A DNA stretch of 64,000 nucleotides, taken from contig OY986971.1 of NCBI GenBank assembly GCA_963920575.1, positions 14,312,492-14,376,491 on the forward strand, in the 5' to 3' direction. Both the position numbers and the translations under genes were made by a program. Origin of the DNA: Narthecium ossifragum (Eukaryota; Streptophyta; Magnoliopsida; Dioscoreales; Nartheciaceae). Each line of letters starts with the position of its first letter. Position 1 is the stretch's first letter. The notes beneath the pieces are model-generated. The model was not told the origin of the DNA. It searched no databases and worked only from the letters and a program-made list of their open reading frames with translations. Positions 53,941-64,000 of this stretch are shown in pieces.

Positions 53941-54626
53941 CGCAATTAATGTTAATCTTGTTAGATTTATGTGTGTATTTAATTGCGTAGACTAAATGGG
54001 CTGACAGTATGCCCTTTACCGCTTTGTGGCTGAACCAAGGGAGTCATGCCCTTGGGATGTTTAGATAACTGAATGGGCCGAAGTTGTGCCCTAGTGTTGT
54101 TTATTATATTTGTTGTTGATTGATGATTGCGTGGCCGGGGTTATGCCCCCGTTGTAGAAATTGTGGTTGACGGCTGTGGACGCCGTCGTAATGCCGAAAT
54201 TTCCATTGAATGTGTTGTTGCTTGTTTACGGCCTGTGGGCGCTGTTATAATATTGGATTATTGTAATTTAGACCTTTATCTGCTTTATGCATGTTTACCC
54301 CTTGGCGAGCTGTAGGCTATGCCTAGCCCTATGTTGTGATGTCATATTGTTGCATGTATGAATTCCTCTTAGATGTGTGCGTGAGCATTGCATGCATTTG
54401 CTTGCATTAGAGGCATCAGGCTAGGTGGTAGACGATGGATTCGATCGCCGATCCGGGGTTCTCGGGTAGCCCGGGTCTAGCCCTAGGACCGGGGTTTGGG
54501 GTAGTCGAGGATTAAGACGTGATTGTCATCAATGATTATGTTTTGATATTATTCGAGGATTATTAGGTAGTCAGACTGGAATATTGTTGTTGAGGTTTAG
54601 AGGTCGTGTTGTTTCTCCAAGGCCAA

Positions 54627-55978
54627 TGATACGAGTCGATCCGACTCGACCAACTGGACCCGAACCCAGAAGAGGAACCAAGCTGGTTCAACCTCTTTCC
54701 TAGTTTGACTTGGACTTCCCTAGTTCAAACTAGAGTATTTAATTAGTATTTATCATTAGTCTTTTATTGAGTCCTAGTTGATTGTTAGGAATTAATTAAG
54801 AGTCCCTTTGAGTTAGGAAGTTGAGTTGAGTCAGGAACCTTATTACTTGCTAATCAAGCAAGGGGGTTTTTCTAGTGGATTAGGACTCTGTCAATGTCTC
54901 TATAAAAGGACCTTAGTAGTTTGTATTAGGTAATGATGATGAATGAAGAGTTATGAATTATTAGGAGTAGTTGATAAATTATCATAGGAGTAGAGATAAT
55001 ATAGCTTCCACCCGATATCTACCATAGATCCATCTTCTTCCTTGCTGGTCATCTTCTCCGCAGCCGGCACCGCCTCCACCAGTATTTCTCTCTCCCCGTC
55101 ACTTTCTCTCTCCTCCACGTCAGCGCCACGTCATCGCCACATCATCGTCACTGTTCATCTTCTTCCTCTCTCCCGTACCCTAGCTACCGCCGGCATCCTT
55201 GCCGTTCTCTACTCTCCGGCCACCCCCGTCGCCACCTAATCACTCCAACGTCTTCCCCTAAGCCTCACGACCCCGGCCATACCCTTCCCCCCGCCCTTCG
55301 TCCCCTCCGGCACCGTTCCCCGGCAACCACAACCTCACAGCCACCGCCCGCCGTCCGCCATACGACCCGATCTCATCCCTAAACCATCTTAAACCCTTCC
55401 TCGTCTCCTCACGACCCGATCCCGACCATCCCTGACCGTTCCTGGCCCCAGCCGAGCTCCCTCATCGTCCCCGACGCCGGTGAACCCAAACCCCCGCCGT
55501 CCATCTCCCAGATTCGGCCGATCCGCCACCTACCTCACCGATCCGAGCAGGTAGATCTCATCCCCACCTCCAGACGACCCTTCCTGGAAGTATCCCGACC
55601 GCCGCAGCCGCCCCTCCGCCGGCGATCCACTTCGGTGACTTCTCAGCCCTCGGATCCAGGCTGGTTCAGCCAGCCAACTTGAATCAGACTCAGCCAAGTC
55701 TAATTGATTCAGCCGAGCCAGTTAGTCCGGATCCAGCCCAATCTAAGCCGATCAGCTTGATCCAGATCACTTCAGACTTGACCCAGTCAAGTCCCATCCA
55801 ATCAGGCTTACCCAGATTCGATCCAGCTTAAGCCCGATCCGATCCAGCTCAAGCAAGATCCGATCCAGCTAGCCAAATCAGCCAATTGGACTCAAATCAA
55901 GTCCGATAAGGCCGATTCTGGTCGATTGGAGCAGTAGAGACCCATTACGAGAGGATCACGAGTAGACCGCTCGTAACA
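54627..55978 (+). repeat. family B solo LTR (TSD GCCAA)
   Basis: 1352 bp, TGATACGAGTCG to GACCGCTCGTAACA, flanked by exact GCCAA at 54622-54626 and 55979-55983. TATA near 54897-54908. Confidence 0.93.
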
Positions 55979-56368
55979 GCCAAGTGCTAAGGATGGATGT
56001 CGATGCGTTCCCTAACATGTGTGTCCCCGCGAGAGATGGTATGACTGGGCAGAGTGGTACCTGGACAGGAGCCCGCAGTCTTTGTTTCCTCTCATTTGTT
56101 CTTGGATAAGAGTAATCCCGCATGGTACCGTTCCCCTGTTGGTGCTTAGGGTGATCTTGGTAACATGTTCAAGAGAGAGGTTCATGACGGGAGCCCTTGG
56201 GACATCGATAGGGTTATGGGACCCTTGGCATTCCTTAGACTTAGGCGGAGAGACAACACAGTTGTTGTTTTCCTCCCTTCAGTGTGACGTAGAATAGCGT
56301 AGAACCTTACTGAGCTTTGTTGCTCACTCCTACCTGGGCTGCATCGGTGATGCAGGTCGATGCAGTCC

Positions 56369-57231
56369 TGTTACGCCGTGCCTTCTCGTAGGCACGGGTA
56401 CCTGGTCTCTTCCCTGGTCTCAGTTCTTCCTTAGGCAAATCTATGGCTAGGTCGAGAGATACCTTTAGGGTTTTAGGAGAAGGACCCTAGGTATTCGACG
56501 AGGAAGATGAAGACTGGACGTAGGAGACGGTAGAGAAGAGGTTACCTTGCATATCCTCTTGTGGTTGGCTGGTTACTCTTGGAGATCCACGCCAAGAGAG
56601 GTGGAAGAAGAGGGGCAGCGGCCAAGGAGGATGCCGGGATTGGAGCGGTGGCTGGTAGCGGTGGACGGCGGTGGTGATGGTGGTAGCCGGCGGGTGGAGA
56701 AGGCCAGCAAGAGAGAGAAACGTGGGAGGGGCTGGTGGTGGTGGAATATTAAATTAGAACTACTCCTAAGATATCCTACTTTAACTACTAACTTTATTCT
56801 TCAATGCATAAAACCTAATACAAGCTATGGAGGTCCTTTTATAGAGGCCTCAAGAGAGTCCTACTTCAACTAGAGAACTACCTTGCTTTAATCAGCAAGT
56901 AACCATACTTTCCTACTAAGACTCAATCATGACTCAAACTCCCTAACAAACTGGACTCAAAATAGGAACTAATAAAACAAAGCATAAACTGGACTCAAAC
57001 TAGGAAATCAACTAGGAAAGCAATTAAGAACTAACTAAGGTAGTAACCAGCTAAGGATTAGGATCCCTAAGGCCGGCTTTGGCTTGAGACCTGGTCCAAG
57101 GTCGGGTCCTACCAAGGGGTGGGGCCTGACCTGCGTGGGTCCCAACTGGATCTAGCCCATGTGTGGGCCCTGCCCCATAATTGGGCGTGGGTTGGTCTAG
57201 CCCAGGTGGAGCTGGACTTCCAACCGTATCA
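56369..57231 (-). repeat. 3' LTR of family A element 2
   Basis: 863 bp, TGTTACGCC to AACCGTATCA. It has 10 bases (near 56665) absent from the 5' LTR. Confidence 0.92.
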
Positions 57232-60200
57232 TCCCCTCCCCCTTCGAAAAGAGCCTTGTCCTCAAGGCCGAAGTCAGGATAACGATCCAAGAAATCAGTG
57301 AATACCTCCCATGTGGCTTCAGCTGGACTATGGCCCTTTAAATGCACTAGAACTTCTTCTGATTGCCGGGGAAAGTGCCGATGGTCGATGATAGCTTGGG
57401 GATACAGCTTAGGCTGCTCTTCTGAGGGGTCCGGAATCTCGGTGATGACGGGTACTTCAATTCCATTGTGCTTTTTCAGAAGTGATACATGAAAAACAGG
57501 GTGCACCTTGGAATCTGATGGGAGTCGGAGGCGATAGGCGACAGCTCCTATACGCTCCAGTACCTTGTATGGCCCATAGAACTTCGCACGAGCTTCTGTG
57601 ACTTGCGCTTGGCCACGGACTTCTGTCGATAGGGCTGTAGCTTGACGTAGACCATCTCACCAATCTGAAACTCGACGTCTCGATGTCCACGATCATAGGT
57701 CTGCTTCATCCTGTTCTGGGCAGCTGACTTGACATCTGCTATCACTTGATCCCTTTCAACTAAGAAGTGATCTACAGCTGCTGATCTAGCCGTTCCAGAT
57801 ACATAGGACAAGAGGGTAGGTGGGGGTCGGCCATACACAACCTCATAAGGCGTCCGCTGGATGCTGGAGTGCCAACTGGTGTTATAGGTATATTCCGCCC
57901 AGGTCAGCCATTGGGTCCACTGTGAAGGTCGATCACCTGAAAAACAGTGTAAGTACATCTCAAGGGACCGATTAACTACCTCTGTTTGGCCATCTGTCTG
58001 TGGGTGGTAGGCTGAGGAAAATCTGAACTTGACTCCCAAGTTGCTGGTGAAGGTGGGATCTCGATCACAAACAATACTGGTTGGCATGCCATGGTGCTTG
58101 AACACGGTGTCGAAGAAGACTCGTGCTACAGAATAGGCCGTGTTGGGATGCCGTAGGGGAGCGAAGTGTGCATACTTGGACAATCCGTCGACGACTACTA
58201 GAATTGCCGTGTATCCTCTAGAAGAAGGAAGGCCATCGATGAAGTCCATAGAAACATCAGTCCATACCTCTTGGGGAATTGGTAGGGGCTGAAGTAGGCC
58301 GGCTGGCTTTAGAGTCTCGGCCTTGTGTCGCTGGCAGGTGTCACATTGGCGGATGAAGTCCTTGATCCGCGCCTGAGCTCCCTTCCAATAGAAGGTGGTT
58401 CGCAGCCGGTGCCACATCTTGACGAACCCCTCACGTGTGCTGGAATGTAGGGTCGCCAAGATCTCCGGAATGACTGGGGCGTTCTTCCTCAAGAAGATGC
58501 GGTCCTTGTGGAAGATGACTCCATTGCGAACTGTCCACGGGCCCTTGGTGATTCCGTCTTGGATGTCCTTGGCGAGCTTTTGCATCTCCGCATTAGTTTT
58601 GACATCCTCCTGAATTGGTTCTAGCCACTGAGGAACCGGACTAGAGATGGCAGCTATCGAGTGTGGCGATGCTGTCATGACGGCGGGGCTGAACTCAAGT
58701 TGGCCGTGGGAGAGGTTGTCTGGATTAGGAGGGACAGGATCAGAAGTTGGCGACGGTAGCGGATCCTCTACCAGGGACTTGGTGGCTAGAAGATCCACAA
58801 ACACTTGGCCAATCATCATGCCAAGTGAGGGTTCTCCATGCTCATCTAGGACCGGGGTCTCCTCTTCCAAGTCAGCTTCACCCAGATCTTCCACGGCTGG
58901 TTCCTCGTTGACGATCTCAATGCTCAACAGCTGCTTACAGCGGTGCCCCGGTGTAAAGGGCTCGTCACATTGGAAGCAAAGTCCTTGTGATCTTCGTTGT
59001 TGCAGTTCAGCTAGGGATAGCTGTCTCCGTTGGGGTTGGACTGTAGTTTGAGTCTGACTAGGAGTCCTAGTTTGAGTAGGACTAGGAGTCCTAGTCTCAC
59101 TCGAACTCCAGTTCGCGCGCGCGGTACGGGCAGCGGGGGCTGGACGGGTAGGTGCAGGCGTCGTCCTTGCCGTAGCATGCCGGATCGCGTACTGCTTCGC
59201 CTCATGAGTCTTGGCATAGCTGATAGCCTCGGCTATGGTGGCTGGTCTAGCGAGCTGAACATCGTACCTGATGGCCGGTTTCAGTCCGCTGATGAAGAGA
59301 CTCAGTACCACGTCCCGAGCCAAGTGTGGAACACGACCTAGACCACGATCGAACCGGATCTGGTAGTCTCGGACTGAACCATCTTGCTGAATTCGAGTGA
59401 GTTCGCCGATGGGGTCCTCGTAGGTCGTCGGTCCATAGCGCAAGTGCAAGGCATGCTGGAAGGTATGCCATGTTGCGCACTCGTCCGTATCCTTCGACAG
59501 TTGGTACCATGTCTGGGCATCTCCATCGAAGTGATAGGCGGCATAGCGGACCTTCTCTCGCTCATGGATAGGATGATAAGAGAAGAACTGCTCTGCCTTC
59601 AGGATCCAGTGAGTAGGATCTGCAGCTCCATCATAGCGGGGGAAGTCCATGCGGGGAATCCGGGCAGCAAGGGGTTGCTCACGGATTGGGTCATGGGGCT
59701 GCTCATAGGCCGGTGGGGTGTGAGGAGGGTAGTAATGGGGTGGTGCAGGAGCTGGGTTGTCGGGGACATGTGGAGGGGGCGCAGGCTGCTGGTATGGAGG
59801 GAGGTGATAGGTTGGATATAGAGGCTGGTATGGTGGGGGTGGAAGGACAGTGGAGCCAGGTGGTGGTGGTAAGGTGGTGGGGCCGGCCAGGGGTGTGGTG
59901 TGGGTTGGTTGAGCCGGTTGGGTGGGAGGCGTAGGACCTGGTCCAACCAAGATGTAGTTGGGACTAGGGCCGAATCCTTCCTGGATGTGGACTGGTTCAT
60001 GAGGAGTCCTAGGGGGACTAGGAGTTGTGGTAGGAGGCTGGTTAGGATTAGGGTTAGGGTTACCTTGCTCTCCCGCCGTTCCTGGACTCTGTCTCTGCAT
60101 CTGCAAGGCCATGAACGCCATCCTCTCCGAGAGCCCGAGGATCAAGGCGTGCGTCTCATGCTGCACAGTATGAAGGGACAGCAGTGATCCCTTGATATCG

Positions 60201-60260
60201 TTGATCTCTTCTCTGGTTACGGAAAGGTTTGGAAGCACTCACGGCGATATCTCCGGCCAT
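57051..60260 (-). pseudogene. gag-integrase-chromodomain polyprotein of element 2 (protease/RT/RNase H deleted)
   Basis: The ATG at 60260 (MAGDIAVSAS) is followed by an 8-base deletion that shifts the frame before [16 protein letters not shown]. The long frame then carries the proline linker, capsid region ([27 protein letters not shown]), knuckle CFQCDEPFTPGHRC, and, after a deletion, integrase: an HHCC finger (H in ATLHSS, H in MWHRLR, CDTC) and a D,D,E core (TDVSMDF, CDRDPTF, QTDGQTEVVNRSLE). A frameshift near 57560 precedes GPY-type sequence. 57051-57506 holds HPVFHVSLLKKH and a chromodomain (VLVHLKGHSPAEATWEVF). The frame ends 181 bases into the 3' LTR. The chromodomain makes family A a chromovirus; the clade is not certain. 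Confidence 0.93.
57232..57269 (-). promoter_or_regulatory. polypurine tract and hairpin, element 2
   Basis: CGAAGGGGGAGGGGA (minus strand) at 57232-57246. The stem at 57252-57269 has six pairs plus one terminal mismatch. Confidence 0.75.
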
Positions 60261-60307
60261 CGACGCAGCTTTTGGAAGGCTTTGGGCGGCACAGCCGACG
60301 GATCGGA

Positions 60308-60319
60308 GCTCTGATGCCA
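60308..60319 (-). promoter_or_regulatory. primer binding site variant
   Basis: Minus strand TGGCATCAGAGC, one change, three bases from the 5' LTR. Confidence 0.82.
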
Positions 60320-60322
60320 AGT

Positions 60323-61175
60323 TGTTACGCCGTGCCTTCTCGTAGGCACGGGTACCTAGTCTCTTCCCTGGTCTCAGTTCTTCCTTAGCCAAATCTATGG
60401 CTAGGTCGAGAGATACCTTTAGGGTTTTAGGAGAAGGACCCTAGGTATTCGACGAGGAAGATGAAGACTGGAGGTAGGAGACGGTAGAGAAGAGGTTACC
60501 TTGCAGATCCTCTTGTGGTTGGCTGGTTACTCTTGGAGATCCACGCCAAGAGAGGTGGAAGAAGAGGGGCGGCGGCCAAGGAGGATGCCGGGATTGGAGC
60601 GGTGGCTGGTAGCGGTGGTGATGGTGGTAGCCGGCGGGTGGAGAAGGCCAGAAAGAGAGAGAAACGTGGGAGGGGCTGGTGGTGGTGGAATATTAAATTA
60701 GAACTACTCCTAAGATATCCTACTTTAACTACTAACTTTATTCTTCAATGCATAAAACCTAATACAAGCTATGGAGGTCCTTTTATAGAGGCCTCAAGAG
60801 AGTCCTACTTCAACTAGAGAACTACCTTGCTTTAATCAGCAAGTAACCATACTTTCCTACTAAGACTCAATCATAACTCAAACTCCCTAACAAACTGGAC
60901 TCAAAATAGGAACTAATAAAACAAAGCATAAACTGGACTCAAACTAGGAAATCAACTAGGAAAGCAATTAAGAACTAACTAAGGTAGTAACCAGCTAAGG
61001 ATTAGGATCCCTAAGGCCGGCTTTGGCTTGAGACCTGGTCCAAGGTCGGGTCCTACCAAGGGGTGGGGCCTGACCTGCGTGGGTCCCAACTGGATCTAGC
61101 CCATGTGTGGGCCCTGCCCCATAATTGGGCGTGGGTTGGTCTAGCCCAGGTGGAGCTGGACTTCCAACCGTATCA
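60323..61175 (-). repeat. 5' LTR of family A element 2
   Basis: 853 bp, TGTTACGCC to AACCGTATCA. TATA at 60779-60790. Confidence 0.92.
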
Positions 61176-61844
61176 AGTCCTTTCCTTTCAGGTGATCTTC
61201 TGGCCATTGGCGCATCATTCTCGAGGTGATCGTGGACTTGGAGTTTCGAGGAGTACTTGACGATCATGGAGTTTCCCCTTTTGTTAATAGTTGTACATTT
61301 GCAGTTGTATTAAATGTATAATTTCCCTCTTCGAGGATTTGATCATATGTATTAAATTGTTTAATGAGGGTTGATGAAAGTATTTTATCAGAACCTGTAC
61401 TGATTAGTGAAACTTGTGATAGCATATTCATATTCATGTTGAATTTAGAACTATTAGATTTATCATTTTAATTTATTGTGAAGATTATAATTGTACAGGG
61501 TTCAAATTAAGAAATACAGGGGAGGCTCTCACCGTTTGATTTTAGATTTAGGACCCTCATGTCTCGGCCCGGATGGGTTTTCTGGGTCGGGGCGTGACAG
61601 CCGGCATCCTTTCCCCAGCCTCTCCGGCCGCCCCCGCTGCCATCCAAGACTGGCAACGTCTTCCCCTACCTCAGCACTGCCCCTGCTACCCCTGGACCCA
61701 TCATGGGATCGACCCAGTTTCTCGCCGCATGGTTCAGAGTTCCATTGTGGTCCACCCGAGTCAGTCTAGTCTAGCAAAGTGGTGCCCTCTTCCCACATCA
61801 GACTCAGGCCTTGAGGACAAGGCCAATTCCGAAGGAAGGGGGGA

Positions 61845-62059
61845 TGATATGAGTCGATCCGACTCGACCAGTCCTGTTGATATTTGATTGTTAGTAGTTA
61901 ATTAAGAGTCCATTTGAGTTAGGAAGTTGAGTTGAGTCTGGAAGCCTTATTACTTGCTAATTAAGGAAGGGGGTTTTCTAGTTGGATTAGGACTCAGTCA
62001 AGGTCTCTATAAAAGGACCTCAGTAGCTAGGTATGATGTATGAAGAGAATTATAATGAA
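61845..62059 (+). repeat. 3' LTR start of the outer family B element
   Basis: TGATATGAGTCGATCCGACTC, with TATA near 62007, matching 29957 onward and 31161 onward. It is cut at about 62059 by sequence beginning TAGTAAATGCCCGTGCC. The polypurine tract is at 61831-61844 and the hairpin at 61807-61824. Confidence 0.82.
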
Positions 62060-63000
62060 CTAGTAAATGCCCGTGCCTACGCCATGGATATTATAATTTA
62101 CTTTGTATTAACGGGTCGGGTCAGGTATTAACCCGTTTAATAAAGGCTGAACCCGAACCCGACCCGTTTATTAAACGGGTCAGGTTTATCAACCCGAACC
62201 CGACCCATTTATAAATGGGTCAACAACCCGACCCAACCCGTCTAACCCGTTTATTAAACGGGTCGGGGTCGGATCGGGTTGGATCGGGTCAAATTGACCC
62301 GTTTAAATCCATCTCCTCCTCTCCTCCTCTCTCTCTCTCTCTCTCTCTCTCTACATTCCTCCACCGGTCCACCCGCCTTCTCCTCCTTCCTCCTGAGCTA
62401 CGTCGCAAGGGCCGCAACCCACTCCTTCCCTCCTTCTCCGGTGAAGCTACGGCCACCCACGGCAACCCCCCTCTCCACTCCACCGAAGCACGGCCACACC
62501 CGACGTCTCTCCACTCCACCGACCCCCTCCCCCTCTCCACTCCACCAACGCGCGCCCACCCCCGACGTCTCTCCACTCCACTGACGTGCGGCCACCCCCG
62601 ACGTCTCTCCACTCCAACGACCCCTCTCTACTCCAACGACCCCCTCTCCCTCTCCACTCCATCGATGCGCGGCCACCCCCGACGCGCGGCCACTCCTGAC
62701 GTCCCCTGCACCACCCAACTCTAGATCTGACACCCTCTATCCACCGCGACCCTCATCCCACCGTTTCCTGGCCAGATCCGGCCGCCGAGCGCCACCTCTT
62801 TCCTTGGGCCGAGGCAGTCTAACCCGCGGGTCAACCCGACCCGACCCATTTAATCATGGGTCATAAACGGGTCGACCCGTTCAAGACCCGAACCCGATAA
62901 CACTAAACCCAAACCCGTTTATTTCGGGTTGGGTCGGGTCGGGTTCGAGGGTCATGACCCGGATTGTCACCCCTACTCTCATCTAATAGGAATAACTGAA
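62060..63000 (-). mobile_element. probable non-autonomous hAT-like element, left end missing
   Basis: 62100-62310 and 62820-62960 are dense in GGGTCGGGT and AACCCGACCC words in both orientations, giving long self-complementary arms. The right edge, read on the minus strand, is TAGGGGTGACAATCCGGGTC (ends about 62986), the style of terminus seen in many plant hAT miniature elements. No matching left terminus or 8-bp duplication is visible. 62060-62100 (TAAATGCCCGTGCC) is a separate repeat edge I cannot assign. Frames inside are chance products of the GC-rich repeats. Confidence 0.45.
62420..62720. repeat. degenerate GC-rich minisatellite
   Basis: Units around CCCGACGTCTCTCCACTCCA recur irregularly with spacers such as CCCTCTCCCTCTCCACTCCA. 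It gives overlapping open frames on both strands that are not genes. A (CT)n tract lies at 62330-62352. Confidence 0.7.
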
Positions 63001-63340
63001 TAAGTGAACATACATACTCATATGGAATTACAATTTAAACTCTCTTCTAATATCAGGTTAAATCGCCAATATGTAAAAATAAATTAATGAAAAAAACTGC
63101 TATGTTATTTACTGTCCAGAAAATAAAATGTTAAAAGAATTCTTTTAAAAAACCACATACATTAAAAAATGCTATATTAAATAGAAAATCAACAACGGAA
63201 AAAAATTGCTAGGTTATTTATTGTCCAAATAATAAAATGTTAAAAGAATTCTTTTAAAAAACACATACATTAAAAAATGCTAGATTAAATAGAAAATCAA
63301 CAATTACACATTAAAAAAATAGAATTAAAAAATGGTAAAG
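63001..63340. repeat. AT-rich DNA with a 109-bp tandem duplication
   Basis: TTAAAAGAATTCTTTTAAAA occurs at 63131 and 63240, in two copies of a unit running about 63095-63203 and 63204-63312. The core is itself palindromic. No gene is seen. Confidence 0.75.
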
Positions 63341-63479
63341 GGGGATGAGAGAAGCCTGAAGGGGAGGTGGCCGAGGCGGACGGAGAGGCCGCGGGTGAGG
63401 CGTCGGGAGCAGGGCGTCGCCGGCTGGGCGATGTCGGTGTTGGCTGGACGTCGAGTGCGGGCGTCGGGCGCGGAGTGCG

Positions 63480-63689
63480 GGGCCCTCTCCCTCTCCACTC
63501 CATCGATGCGCGGCCACTCCTGACGTCCCCCTGCACCACCAAACTCTAGATCTGACACCCTCTATCCACCGCGACTCTCATCCCACCGTTTCCTGGCCAG
63601 ATCCGGCCGCCGAGCGCCACCTCTATCCTTGGGCCGAGGCAGTCTAACCCGCGGGTCAACCCGACCCGACCCATTTAATCACGGGTTTT
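63480..63689. repeat. second copy of the 62640-62860 segment
   Basis: The text from GGGGCCCTCTCCCTCTCCAC to CATTTAATCACGGG repeats 62640-62865 with small differences, including the TCTAGATCTGACACCCTCTA stretch. It is cut by the gap. Confidence 0.85.
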
Positions 63690-63889
63690 NNNNNNNNNNN
63701 NNNNNNNNNNNNNNNNNNNNNNNNNNNNNNNNNNNNNNNNNNNNNNNNNNNNNNNNNNNNNNNNNNNNNNNNNNNNNNNNNNNNNNNNNNNNNNNNNNNN
63801 NNNNNNNNNNNNNNNNNNNNNNNNNNNNNNNNNNNNNNNNNNNNNNNNNNNNNNNNNNNNNNNNNNNNNNNNNNNNNNNNNNNNNNNNN
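63690..63889. other. assembly gap, exactly 200 N
   Basis: It falls inside the second copy of the hAT-like arm. Same length as the other gap, so probably a placeholder. Confidence 0.9.
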
Positions 63890-64000
63890 AGAGGGGACGG
63901 GGGAGGGGACGGATGAGACTCACGTCCCATCCTCTCTCTCTCTCTCTCTCTCAGCTGAAGAGGGGGAGGGGGAGTTGAAATTTGAATTGATGGGTGGGTG
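63890..64000. repeat. purine-rich and (TC)n DNA
   Basis: GGGGACGGGGGAGG-type purine runs, then a TC microsatellite at about 63931-63953. No gene is seen. Confidence 0.7.

Larger units (their letters stand above)
56369..61175 (-). mobile_element. family A chromovirus element 2, RT region deleted (TSD AGTCC)
   Basis: Exact AGTCC at 56364-56368 and 61176-61180. LTRs 56369-57231 and 60323-61175. In sense order: primer site, gag, zinc knuckle, then directly integrase and chromodomain. Protease, RT and RNase H are absent. It is the complement of element 1, which keeps these and lacks integrase. Confidence 0.93.
31454..61599 (+). repeat. Del/Tekay-like solo LTR, ~3.4 kb, split by five insertions (TSD GCCGG)
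   Basis: It starts TGTGAGGTCCCG at 31454 and ends GGGTCGGGGCGTGACA at 61599. Exact GCCGG flanks lie at 31449-31453 and 61600-61604, and the outer flanks join into one B LTR. The LTR body is in 31454-31485, 35940-36337, 41339-41420, 52583-54626, 55984-56368 and 61181-61599. There is no internal region, so it is a solo LTR. The long length and the TGTGAGG/CGTGACA ends suit Del/Tekay chromoviruses, but the assignment is by resemblance. Small ORFs in 52528-54315 are chance frames. Confidence 0.8.
29957..62059 (+). mobile_element. outermost family B element, internally deleted, holding 30 kb of nested insertions
   Basis: Its 5' LTR is seen as 29957-30090, 31161-31453 and 61605 to about 61670. The first break is a B solo LTR, the second the Del-like solo LTR. 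Near 61670 LTR sequence jumps to the internal 3' end (LPLLPLDPSWDRPSF-type coding, hairpin 61807-61824, polypurine tract 61831-61844). The 3' LTR starts at 61845 with TGATATGAGTCG and is lost at about 62059. The deletion removes the LTR end, primer site and nearly all the ORF. Confidence 0.75.

Noticed and set aside
52528..54315. Possible host gene or intergenic DNA with small ORFs
   Set aside because: It lies inside the TSD-defined Del-like solo LTR, shows an internal duplication and has no coding domain.
59384..59821. Plus-strand open frames opposite family A gag (also 9612-9905, 9948-10346)
   Set aside because: Antisense shadows of the GC-rich gag linker; the same shadows occur at equal positions in both elements, with no domain or start context.
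62215..62724. 169-codon plus-strand ORF and several minus-strand ORFs
   Set aside because: Overlapping frames on both strands generated by a CT- and CCCGACGTC-rich minisatellite.

Overview
The window looks like heterochromatic, repeat-dense DNA from a flowering plant. Everything identifiable is a plant mobile element or a fragment of one: Ty3/gypsy chromoviruses, two large non-autonomous LTR families, a Ty1/copia piece, a TRIM and a probable hAT-type miniature element. I found no host gene, rRNA, tRNA gene or CRISPR. Primer sites match the 3' end of plant initiator tRNA-Met (TGGTATCAGAGC). The species cannot be told from this sequence. Two runs of exactly 200 N (22637-22836, 63690-63889) look like placeholder gaps.

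Four recurring families carry most of the DNA; the labels are mine. Family A is a chromovirus with gag, protease, RT, RNase H, integrase and chromodomain, and LTRs of about 0.77-0.86 kb. It has two near-complete copies (6602-11668 and 56369-61175), both broken, with different pol domains deleted. Family A-n has related LTRs and a long proline-rich ORF instead of gag-pol (1-3420, 28399-29956, 36338-41333, 41421-52577). Family B has 1.3-1.4 kb LTRs and a different ~600-codon ORF with no gag-pol domain (22465-25544, 31486-35939, 43369-49391, 29957-62059). A, A-n and B share LTR ends (TGWTACG...CGTAWCA), a TATA core, the initiator-Met primer site, and a hairpin plus polypurine tract before the 3' LTR. 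This suggests parasite families mobilised by A-type machinery. The fourth group is a long Del/Tekay-like LTR (3421-5499, 26100-26974, and a 3.4-kb solo LTR split over 31454-61599).

Layout. 1-5821: A-n element inside a Del-like LTR, then the end of a B LTR. 5822-13227: A-n remnant split by a B solo LTR that carries family A element 1. 13228-19893: mosaic of B LTRs, A-n internal pieces and two A-type solo LTRs. 19894-26099: copia gag remnant and its LTR, which holds a three-LTR tandem TRIM, which holds a B element. 26100-29956: Del-like fragment, A gag plus LTR, a short unassigned piece, and an A-n element fused to B sequence. 29957-62059: a B element whose 5' LTR holds a B solo LTR and the Del-like solo LTR. 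That solo LTR holds a B element, an A-n element, a second A-n element (itself carrying an A solo LTR and a B element with a B solo LTR inside), a B solo LTR and family A element 2. 62060-64000: left-truncated hAT-like element, GC-rich minisatellite, AT-rich duplicated DNA, a gap and CT repeats.

Target-site duplications let the order of events be read. Eight exact 5-bp duplications bracket solo LTRs or nested elements that are otherwise hard to see, including GCCGG at 31449 and 61600, now 30 kb apart. The deepest nest is five layers (B element, Del-like LTR, A-n, B, B solo LTR).
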